A DNA stretch of 64,000 nt from Phoma sp. XZ068 (lineage: Eukaryota > Ascomycota > Dothideomycetes > Pleosporales > Didymellaceae): positions 62,001 to 126,000 of the forward strand of contig RBKR01000011.1 of the NCBI GenBank assembly GCA_004835665.1. The letters are read 5' to 3'. Positions 55,035 through 64,000 of the stretch are shown here, piece after piece (positions within the stretch are counted from its first letter, which is position 1; each line of letters begins with the position of its first letter). The notes beneath the pieces were generated by a model. The model worked only from the letters and a program-made list of their open reading frames with translations. It made no database searches and was not told the DNA's origin. The position numbers and the translations under genes were made by a program.

Positions 55035-58000
55035 ATGTATGTCGTGCCCCTCATATGGAGACCCTTCAACTCCGCCCTCGTGGTATCGTGAGGAAGACAG
55101 CATCGACCACCAGCTTGGCTTCCAAAGATGACACGACTGACTCAGCTCGCTTTTCTAGGAAGTTCGGCAAGCACATCCAAAAACGGCAGCTGGAGATTCC
55201 TGAGTATGCCGCCAGTTTTGTCGACTACAAGGCCCTCAAGAAGGTGATTGGGAACCAGGTGAATTTGGTTGTCTAGTGTACTGATCCGCTTGTAGCTCAT
55301 CAAGAAGCTCAGTAGTACGCCGGTGATTCCTGCACTGGGCGAGAGCAGCAATGGGCACGAAACACTAGATCCGCAGACGTCTCTGCAGGCAAACAAAGCC
55401 ACATTCTTCTTCCGAGTGGTATGCATTTTTGGTGCCTTTAGGTTGGGGGCCATGCTTATAGAACCAGGAACGAGAACTAGAAAAGGTCAACACATTCTAC
55501 CTGCAGAAGGAAGCTGAGCTTCGCCTGCGACTAACAACGCTCCTGGACAAGAAGCGGGTTATGCAGCAGCACCCACAGTCTGTCTCCAAGACGTCCTCGC
55601 GGTATATTGCGCTCGAAGAGGGCCTAAAACAGTTTAGCACAGACCTTAACAAGCTCGAGGTGATTGGTTTCCGAGTGCTTAGGTTGTGGAGCTAACCTGG
55701 ACTAGCAATTTGTGGAAGTGAACGAAACTGCGTTTTCAAAGATACTGAAGAAGGTTTGCACCCCTTCTCACAACACACCTGAACAACAGCTAATGTCTAC
55801 AGTGGGACAAAACTTCCAAGGTATGCTGTCGCTTTGCACACTTCATTACGTGACACTGACTCTGCGGTAGTCGCGGGAAAAGCAGCTTTACCTGTCGAGA
55901 GCTGTAGAGGTGCAGCCATGCTTCAACCGCGAAGTCATCAGCACTCTATCCGACCAGGCGACACAGGCACTTCTCGACTTCTCTGGGTGGGCAGAGGGTG
56001 AGGGCGTGCAAGCACCACAGCCGACTGCTGAACCAAGAATATTCGAGCCCCTAATCGAAGCGAACCTCGAGCTCGACAATCAGTTCATCCAAGCCATCAA
56101 CATCTCAAACACAGCCAAGATCCAAGAATGCCTCACACGGTTGTCGAACCTACCCGACGCCAGAGAGCACATCTCGCGTGCGTTCCTGAGCACCGTCGCA
56201 GAAGCACCAGAAGCAGCGCTGAAGATTGTGCTGGACTCCAACCAAGTCAACCTGAACCAAGAAGATGAGATCAACGAGCGCAACTGCCTTCACAAGGCGG
56301 CTATCAGCGGACGGCTTGAGATTGTTCGGCTTGGGCTGTCGAGTAACGTCGATGTACACGCAACAGATGTGTATGGACGGATACCTCTTCACTACGCTTC
56401 CATGCATGGCTACGTTGAGCTTGTCCAAGCTTTGATCGACGCCGCACCGGACACAGTCAACTTCCGCGATCAAGACAGCTTCACGCCTCTCATTCACGCG
56501 ATCGTCCGCTCACAACTACCATGCGTACAAATACTCCTCGCAAGAGGCGCTGACATGAGTCGCATCGGTCCGGGCGAGCACATTCCGCTGAATCTCTGCT
56601 GCCAATACGCCTCGATGGAGATTATGGAGCTGCTCTTACAAAGGTCGGCTGAGATGCTTCCAGATGCGGAGGGCTTATACCCACAGCATCTGGTAGCTCG
56701 ATCTGGGAAATCACCACAAATGCTACTCCTTCTGCAGAAATACGGAGCCGATCTCAACCAGCAGGACAAACTCTACCAGTGGACTCCACTGTTCCACGCT
56801 GCGAGCGAAGGGCATGTCGAGTGCCTCAAGACCCTTCTTGAGTGCCGAGTCGATGTGGACATTGTCGATGAGAAGAGCCTGTCTGCCATGTACTACGCTA
56901 CATGGGAGGGGCATCTCGAGTGCATGAGACTCCTCGCTTCGGTGGGTCGAGGTGTGGGCTTGAAGACACAGAACCAGGTCTCCCCCCGAATAAATACTCT
57001 GCAGCCCATGTCCAGCACAGCACCTGGGCCTATGGACCTCGAGCTGGGCGATCCAGACGGCATTCCCGAATTCATCCTTCCACCGCCCATAATACCCTTC
57101 CGCCGATACGGTCACAACTTCCTGGACACAAAGACATTTGTGGTTATTAGCTTCGACAAGGTTGGGAAGGATGCCATACGATTTTACAACGATCAAAAAT
57201 ACCCCGCGGCACGACTTACGATATCCTCGAAAAGTTCGGATCTTATACCCAGAAATATTCTCCTCCCGGTGCAGGACGAGTTTAAAGTCATCTCCTTTCA
57301 GATCGAGAACCTGGAGGCATTTTCCATCGATTTCGACGTGTATCCAACAATCGGGTCGAAAGTCATTGCGCGCAGTGTTGCATCTCGAAAGGTATTCACA
57401 GAGCGGTCAAAGAGCACGGGGCGATGGCACTTGGAACTCTTCGATCCGCGGTTACGGGCCATCGGGCAGATTGCGTTTGACTTCCAAGTCGTCAAGCCCT
57501 TCCACGGCATCCCGCTCGAGATCACACATTTCGCTACCTACTGGAAAGCCACGAGTCAGGATGACAACCAGCCTCATACTCTGATCACCGGGTCAAGTCT
57601 CTCCGGGGACTACGTGCGCTTGTTCGTGCAACTCACAGCCGACGGTGTTCCGGTGCTGTATCCGAGATGGAAGATCAACCACGCGGGACTCGAGGTGCCC
57701 GTCAACATCCTCACATACTCACAACTCGCAGCTATTGGCGCACAACAGAACGCAACAACCGCAGCGCAGCTCTCGAGCCTGAAGAACGCCACATCGAACG
57801 ATATTTCCCACATCTACAAAGCGCTGGCATCGTCCTTCATCACGTTGAAGGAAGCGCTGTCGTTGCTGCCGGCCCACATCCACGTGGAGCTGCATGTGCT
57901 GTTCCCGTCGAGGCTCGAAGAGGAGCGCCTCAAGCTCGGTCCCACACACGACATGAACGAGTTTGCTGACAAGATTCTGTCGGTCGTGTTTGAACATGCT

Positions 58001-58529
58001 CGAATGCTGAGGGAGCAGGGAGCGGGCGAGATCGACGGCAGTCTACGAAGCGTAGTGTTCACCTCGTTCAACCAAGACATCTGCACCGTTATCAACTGGA
58101 AGCAGCCCAACTGTGAGTTCCTGACACCCAAACTTAAAACATCACACTAATTCATGCTCAGACCCTGTATTCCTGTGCAACGAACTTGGTGCAGACTCCG
58201 CCCAATCCCCGTCCGGCCGCACCCACACGATCCAAAGCAGCGGCCGCACGACAATCTCGGTCAAGGAAGCCGTACAAATTGCGCGAGACAACAACTTCAT
58301 GGGTCTGATCTGCAGCTCGCGTCTGCTGGACCTTGCGCCGGCGCTGATTGAGAGCATCAAGACGGCGGGCCTCGTGCTTGTCAGCGATATCACGGACAGC
58401 GTTGCAGATAACGGGACGCATGCGAACCTGCAGGTTGCACAGCCCAGGAGGCATACGACGCCAGACGGTGTGGACGGATTTTTGAGAGGGAATGGTGTGC
58501 TGTGCTTTAATGAGACAGTCGACATGTAG
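55035..58529 (+). CDS. pho81: PHO81/NUC-2: SPX-ankyrin-GDPD phosphate-response regulator, 8 exons
   Basis: Exons are 55035-55036, 55159-55243, 55296-55418, 55468-55659, 55706-55753, 55803-55820, 55871-58112 and 58162-58529, giving 1025 aa. The SPX domain begins MKFGKHIQKRQLEIPEYAAS and includes YKALKK-LIKKLSSTPVI, FFFRV-ERELEKVNTFYLQK and FVEVNETAFSKILKKWDK. Ankyrin repeats span about 291-515. The linker PPPIIPFRRYGHNFLDTKTF and a C-terminal GDPD-like region (LNWKQPN-type INWKQPN-YPVFLC, ending NETVDM) complete the order of yeast Pho81 and Neurospora NUC-2. It senses inositol pyrophosphate or phosphate through SPX and inhibits the Pho80-Pho85 type kinase. The initiator ATG seems split by the first intron. 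Exon 6 is 18 nt. Confidence 0.95.
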
Positions 58530-58969
58530 GACGTGTCGGACCAGCTGCAGGCTATGGATGTAGCATAGGAAGTTGATGGATATGAATTAAGTTGATAGAT
58601 GGAGGGAAATGGGCGGCCATGTGCTATTACGCAAATCATGAGGCGAAACGATATCATAGAGGGCGGTACTTTGCTTCAATTGGCGGTAGACTGCGATTGT
58701 TATTAGATTATGTAGTGAACGACCAAAACATTTGTGGATAGCAAGCATAATCGTACAAACGTCTTCTAGTCTCACGGCATATTTTGTGCGTGATGCGCCA
58801 CGCCCGAGGGTCTGGATGCTGCAGGGATCCCGATCTGCGATAGCGGCTCTGGTTCGAGAAAATGTCGGGTGGACGACGACACTACATTTGCCTGCATGGC
58901 TGTCTTTGATTGTCGCGTTCGAGCGATATAGGTTCCGTTTTCATGATGCCATGAGCACATGACCGCATA
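58530..58969. other. intergenic spacer
   Basis: 440 bp between PHO81 and the ADCK gene. No gene was seen. Confidence 0.5.
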
Positions 58970-60845
58970 ATGTCTGCTTCGATACTCTCTCCTTTTCTCC
59001 GCCGCAGCGGCGCGGCGGTTCCCTGGACGTGTCGAACATGTCTCCAGACGCAGCGCCAGACGCTCGTGCAGCAGCGGAACACATATGCGAGCAAGGCGGC
59101 GGAAGCGACACGGCCGGTCTTCAAGAATGGCAAGAGACGGCGGAGACTGCTGGTGCTGGGCGCAGGAGTCGCTGTTGGCGCTGCGGCCGTCACGCTCAAC
59201 GAAGACGCAAAGCACGCCTGGTCGGCGGCGCAGAGGACGTACCGGGTCGCGGCCACGCTGGCGTTGAACATTAAAGAGTTAGACACTTCCAAATGCATGC
59301 AATTGACTTCACTGACGACCGCAGCTACCGCATCACCCTCAAGCGCGACGCCGACGCCGACTACCAGGACCAACTCAAAGCATGCCACCTGCGCTGCGCC
59401 AAACGCACCCTCCGCACGCTCGAGAGCAACGGCTCCATCTTCATCAAGCTCGGCCAGCACCTCAGCTCCATGAACTACCTGCTCCCCAACGAGTGGTGCG
59501 ACACCTTCATCCCGCTGCAGGACAAGTGCCCCGTCTCGTCCTTCGAGTCGATCCAGGACATGGTCCTCAAAGACACAGGCCGCCCGCTCTCCGACTTCTT
59601 CTCCGAGTTTGACGAGCAGCCCATCGGCGCCGCGAGTCTAGCACAGGTGCACCGCGCGACCATCCGCGAGACGGGCCAGAAGGTCGCCGTCAAGGTCCAG
59701 CACCCCGCCCTCGACGAGTGGGCCAAGCTCGACCTCGCACTCACATCCTTCACCTTCCGCACCCTCAAGCGCTGGTTCCCCGAGTACGACCTCACCTGGC
59801 TGTCCGAGGAGATGGAAGCCTCGCTCCCCCAGGAACTCGACTTCGCCCTCGAAGGCCGCAACGCCACGCGGGCCCGCGCCTACTTCTCCCACACGCCCTC
59901 CTCCCCCGTCACCATCCCCCAAGTCATGTGGGCCAAACGCCGCATCCTCGTCATGGACTTTATATCCGGCGCCCGCCCCGACGACCTCACCTACCTCGAC
60001 ACCCACGGCATCGACAGAGATGAAGTCTCCGCAGCCCTCGCCCGCATCTTCAACGAAATGATCTTCGGCAAAGACGCCCCTCTACACTGCGACCCCCACG
60101 GCGGCAACATCGCCATCCGGCATAACCCCCACCGGTGGGGAAAACGCAACTTCGACATCATCCTCTACGACCACGGTCTCTACCGCGACATCCCCCTGAC
60201 TCTGCGCCGCGCATACGCAAAACTCTGGCTCGCTGTTCTCGACGCCGACGAACCCGGTATGCGGCGCTACGCATTTGAAACGGCGGGAATAAGCGACGAG
60301 CATTTCCCGCTCTTCGCGTCAGCGATTACAGGAAGGGATTACACGGTGCTTACGCAGAAGGATAGCGGGGGCGTGGCTAGCAGTCGGACGTCAGCGGAGA
60401 AGAAGGTGATTGGCGATGCGTTGGGCGATGGGTTATTAGAAAACCTCATACAGCTTCTCGGGAAAGTGCCGCGTGTTATCCTTCTTATTCTTAAGACGAA
60501 CGATCTGAGTAAGTTATGGCCCCCTGAGATGTTTCAGTGTAGATGATGGGCTAATGTATAACAGCAAGGAGTCTAGACGAAGGTCTCCATACCCGCGCCG
60601 GTCCCCTGCGTACTTTCCTTATTCTTGCGCGGTATGCGTCGCGTACCGTTTATGAGGAGAGTCTGGAGCAGATCCAGGCGCATGGCAGTCTTCTCTGGCC
60701 GCGCAATTTCCTCGCGTGGTTGGGCGCGTGGGGGAGGCATTTTAGGGTTGAGGTGAGATTGAGTGTTTATGAGGTTTGGTTGAGGGTTAGGGGTGTGGTG
60801 GGGATGCAGCGGATTGGTGTTGCGGATAGTTTTAGGGAGGGGTGA
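58970..60845 (+). CDS. mcp2: ABC1/ADCK-family atypical kinase, mitochondrial (Mcp2/ADCK1-like), 3 exons
   Basis: Exons are 58970-59277, 59325-60508 and 60565-60845, giving 590 aa. Introns are 47 nt (unusual donor GTTAGA, branch ACTGAC) and 56 nt (GTAAGT, branch GCTAAT). The N-terminus is Arg/Ser-rich (SPFLRRSGAAVPWTCRTC) and contains a hydrophobic helix (LLVLGAGVAVGAAAVTL), fitting mitochondrial import and an inner-membrane anchor. ABC1 motifs in order: KLGQ at residues 144-147 (the KxGQ motif), AASLAQVHRA, VAVKVQHP with the catalytic-type lysine, LPQELDFALEGRNA, HCDPHGGNIA and LYDHGLYRDI in place of DFG. Family members keep an atypical kinase fold for lipid or coenzyme Q metabolism; Mcp2 is linked to mitochondrial lipid balance. 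Orthology to Mcp2/ADCK1 is inferred from order and length. Confidence 0.9.
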
Positions 60846-61239
60846 GGGAGGGGAGGGAAGGGAAGGGTCAAGAAGAAGCAGTGAGCAGAGAAGAAGTGAA
60901 GAAATAAGTAGAGAGAAGAAGTTGGGAGGAGATGTGTAGATATATGTACTATGATCCCGCACAAGAGAGACGTGTCTATGTATACCCGACTGCGCGACCT
61001 TGCTTGTTTGCATATAATATAGAGAGAAAAAGAGAGATGTAGATATAGACATAGACATTGCAATACCTGTACTAGTACCTTCACCTTTACTTTACTATTG
61101 CCATTGCCATTGTCCCTTCTACTGTAGACGTCTCATCCCCCATGCCCGTGAAACATCTCCCCATTCATAAGTCTAACAGTCGTTGTTTAAGGGGAGGCAA
61201 ATGTAGATGGTGGATGTGTATATGTCTACAATATCATAC

Positions 61240-62390
61240 AGTTCGATCCAACTAGTTTAATACCCTAACAAACAACCCAGGGTTCTGAAGTTAAAGTCAG
61301 ACTTTAGGAGTTCCTACTACATTTCTATTGAACTGTTCTAATTTCTTGCCTTAAGGTATAGTGTAATAATACAATAATTAAGTGGATGGGGACGCACACA
61401 AGGACGATATAGTAGGAAATTTTAAGGTAACGCTGTCTGAACATTGTCTTGCAGTATTTCATTATAGAATGGTTTTTATAGACAGCTGGGTGATTGGTAC
61501 TAGGATAGGACTAGAACAGAATTAGAATAGGACCACGATTAGAACAGGACTACGATCAGGACAACAATCAGGAGCAGGACAAGGTTTAATCGTGAGTATA
61601 AGTAAGCGTGAGTGTCCGTAGATCTACCACCTTCCTATAACCTACGCACGAACTGCCCACACACGAGCTGTGAATCTTGAATCCACCGGTCTAGCAGTAG
61701 CTACCCTGAATGAAGTGGACTCTAGAAGAGGGAAGTGTATACGTTAACTGCTTCATCTAGAGGTACGTACATATAACAGACAGTACAGTAGGGAATCTTG
61801 ATACAATGACGTTTGGACGCTGTCTTATTAGATTTATTCTCGGGACCATTCATCTCTTCTCCTTTGAAGAATAGGGTGATAATATGATGGCGGCTTGGTT
61901 GGACCAAGACAGGACCACGATCAGGACCAGAGCCACGATGAGGAGCATGTACCGCCGTGAGTAGAACCTACCTACTCGCAATCCATAACCACCTTTCCAC
62001 AATGGCAACCAACGTGCGAGTCGTTTATCTTAAATTGGCTAGTCTAGCAACAATTCTCGGTTCTAGGTTCTAGACTCTTGAAGAGGGAAGTATACAAAGG
62101 AGTTTAATTTGTACACATACAACAATATAGTACACTACACTACATACAATACCCTACCAAAGAACCCAGAACCTTGATCTTAAAGTCACGCTATAGTTGC
62201 TACCTTCCCACATCTACTCTTCAAACCTCCATCCCCCCTCAAGGCATATCACATCACAACACCACAACAGCTGGGCAGACCAGAACACAGACAAGGCGCT
62301 GATACCGTCGTAGCGTCCGCAAACCTATCACCTTCCTACACCCAGTCGTCCATCTAAATCTACCGGTCCAGGAATTACTATCCAGACGAT
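61240..62390. repeat. diverged repeat units, 2-3 copies
   Basis: Words recur in the same order. AATACCCTAACAAACAACCC (about 61259) and AATACCCTACCAAAGAACCC (about 62148). ACCACCTTCCTATAACC (61627), ACCACCTTTCCACAATGG (61989) and TCACCTTCCTACACCC (62327). AGAAGAGGGAAGTGTATAC (61724) and GAAGAGGGAAGTATAC (62080). Copies differ by many point changes and by length. Confidence 0.65.
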
Positions 62391-62563
62391 TTGGGCTTCA
62401 AATAGAGCATTGAATTGTGCAAGGATGGATGATTGAGGGAACGTGGGTACGGTACTATACTTACTATACAACGGGATAGTCAAGTCAGATCGTGCGGGCT
62501 GTGTTGCTTTACTTACAGTAGAGAAGCGCTTGGTTTCGTTGGAAGCTGTGATGTGATGGAAAA

Positions 62564-62730
62564 GCTGGGTGGACTGGGACCGGGTACCGTTGTGAGTAGT
62601 GTGTGGAGTCTGCAGTGCGGATGCTAGGTTGGGTTTTGTCACTATTGTGCTGGGTGGACCAGGTACCGTTGCTTGAGCGAGTGTTTGCAGTTTGGGGTTT
62701 TGATGCTGGAGTGGGGTGTTTGTTTGCATG
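62564..62730. repeat. short diverged direct repeat
   Basis: GCTGGGTGGACTGGGACCGG at about 62563 recurs as GCTGGGTGGACCAGG at about 62649, each followed by GTACCGTTG. The period is about 84 bp, with a shared GT-rich sequence in between. Confidence 0.6.
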
Positions 62731-63909
62731 TGGAGTTGACACTTTCGTATGGTTCATCGAGGCATGGTTATAGGGCTGTGTGGATGGACTTGATTGAATG
62801 CCAAGGACACTGCAGAACCATGACTCGCTGAATTGCAAGTATCGAGTAAATTCAGCTCAATTGACGAGAAAGACGAGTGCCGTGCGTGGACTGAGGCTTT
62901 GTACATGCAGTCTAAAACTCAACTTGTTGACGATAAACATCATCATCTACTCGACGGCGAGGCCAAGTAACTCGGCCGGCCGAATAAGTGAGCCCGAGCA
63001 AATATAATCCGGAACACTGGGCGTTCTTGGGGCGTCGAGTCTGCTTCAAGTGGATGTCGAGACAAACAGGTGTTCTGAGCGCACCCCGGATGACTAAATT
63101 TTGCGTTTGAGCAGGCGTTTGAAGTGTTTGGAGACGCAGGGTGCAGAGTGCAGAATGCGAGACCGAGTGTCCAATACGGATACGACAGCTGCGTGAGGAG
63201 GATAGTTTCACGGGGCTGCGATGGGCGAGTACTGTTGTTCAGGATTGTTCAGGACTGATTCAGAGCTGACGTTCGAGCTCGTTCACGACTGGCAGTGCAT
63301 TATGCAAGAGCTGCCGGGGTGCCGGGGCGCGGTTTGACATCATCGATGGTTCGCAGCAGCAGAAGACACGCGTGTGCGTGGCTGCGCCTTGATGGCGGGC
63401 ACGTTAAGACGGTGCGGCGAGACGGATTTCGACAGCACTCGCCTGACGCTGCATCTGCACTCGCCCAGCACAGAACATAACCCGTGTGTCGACGGCATCG
63501 TTCTCGACGTCGCAGCGGGGCAGCGCCAAGGCAGAAGCTCCAAGCGCCGGTTCCCAGTCGACGACCGCCGTAACCGTGTTGCCGCGAGCGCACTGAAGCC
63601 GGGCAGGATTCCTCAGCGATTGCAACGGTTGAATAAGCACACGGCCGCTCGTTGGTCCCTAGCATCGAGCATCGCGGTGGCGGCGCACTCGTTAGTCCCG
63701 CATTGTTGGAACCTGTAACCGCGCACCCTGCACAGCCTCTCCCACCCGCACCCTCGCCGAACAGCCTGCCTACGCCTAGCCGTCTGCTGTAGTCGACCCT
63801 GCCACCACCGTTCCGCCGCAGCTCGCACTCCGGCGCGCTCTGAGAGCCGCCCGTCGCACCGCACCGCGTCCACCGCTGACGACCCGCCGCCGTCTGCCTG
63901 CGCACCATC

Positions 63910-64000
63910 ATGGACGGAGCTGGCCAGCCCAACCTGCGCATCACCAGTGCGTGCACCACGCCGTTGGGGAGAGTGAGGGCTAACAAGACACAGTCATCGC
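63910..64000 (+). CDS. start of a C2-domain gene, probably Rsp5/HulA-type HECT ubiquitin ligase, cut by window edge
   Basis: ATG 63910 (context CCATCATG) begins MDGAGQPNLRIT. A donor GTGCGT at 63947, branch GCTAAC and acceptor CACAG at 63993 define a 47-nt intron, after which the frame reads IIA to the edge. NEDD4-type ligases in ascomycetes begin with a short leader and PNLRVTIIAADGL, the first strand of the C2 domain. The upstream 100 bp is pyrimidine/C-rich like a strong promoter. Only 14-15 residues are visible, so the family call is tentative. Confidence 0.4.
   Translation, partial: MDGAGQPNLRITSACTTPLGRVRANKTQSS

Larger units (their letters stand above)
60846..63909. other. 3-kb gene-poor spacer with diverged repeats
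   Basis: No gene was recognised. Diverged repeat units between about 61.24 and 62.39 kb and a shorter duplication near 62.56-62.73 kb are listed separately. The last 600 bp is GC-rich and CT-rich and probably the promoter and 5' untranslated region of the next gene. Confidence 0.5.

Noticed and set aside
55055..55158. In-frame ATG 55055 as PHO81 start without splicing
   Set aside because: It would add 35 residues unlike any SPX leader, while a canonical intron gives the exact MKFGK start.
63300..63986. 228-aa minus-strand frame at the right edge
   Set aside because: GC-rich chance frame across the promoter of the plus-strand gene at 63910.
1..64000. CRISPR array, operon or phage-like organisation
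   Set aside because: All confident genes have eukaryotic introns or fungal families, and no regularly spaced repeats were seen.

Overview
This window is nuclear DNA of a filamentous ascomycete (Pezizomycotina), most likely a dothideomycete and perhaps a member of the Pleosporales. The evidence is short introns (44-83 nt in nearly all confident genes) with GTRNGY-type donors and CTRAC/CTGAY branch points, an intron-containing tRNA-Phe, and a full set of ascomycete genes (PHO81/NUC-2, DASH subunit Dad2, shugoshin, SUR7-type protein, cwf18). Two neighbouring pseudogenes also suggest genome-defence (RIP-like) or ordinary decay. Exon models were built by hand from splice signals, reading phase and remembered family conservation; nothing was searched against a database. 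Order-level placement is inference.

Left third (1-20 kb), accessory-looking: a MAPEG-type membrane protein (395-1124, -), an ankyrin protein (2245-4809, +), a broken NmrA-like reductase (5591-6419, +), a broken Zn2Cys6 transcription factor (6555-8361, -) and an intact alpha/beta-barrel-like protein (8716-9580, -). These last three could be the remains of a small metabolic cluster. Then come a C2H2 zinc-finger gene (to 13025, +), an unrecognised 137-aa gene (13490-13950, +), a doubtful minus-strand gene (about 14.1-14.7 kb), a Ser/Pro-rich single-pass membrane protein (16473-17912, -) and a steroid-5-alpha-reductase-like protein (19364-20331, -).

Middle (20-45 kb), mostly core functions: tRNA-Phe (20651-20735), an MFS sugar transporter (22429-24227, -), then a run of four RNA-related genes: a mitochondrial PPR protein (-), splicing factor cwf18 (+), a zinc-knuckle/SR-type protein (-) and an R3H-SUZ protein (+). 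After a low-complexity spacer come a SUR7-type protein (-), a small membrane protein (+), and shugoshin (-) head to head with DASH subunit DAD2 (+), two chromosome-segregation genes sharing a 292-bp intergenic region.

Right third (45-64 kb): a membrane-anchored kelch protein (46413-49095, +), exportin CRM1 (49712-53280, +), the phosphate regulator PHO81/NUC-2 (55035-58529, +) whose start codon appears to be split by an intron, an ADCK/ABC1-family mitochondrial kinase-like protein (58970-60845, +), a 3-kb spacer with diverged repeats, and the first exon of a gene resembling the Rsp5/HulA ubiquitin ligase that runs off the right edge.

No prokaryotic system, CRISPR array or complete autonomous transposon was seen. 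The best leads are the split PHO81 start codon, the shugoshin/DAD2 pair, the decayed cluster at 5.6-9.6 kb, the microexons of 12, 18 and 30 nt, and a possible MITE at 36.5-36.7 kb.
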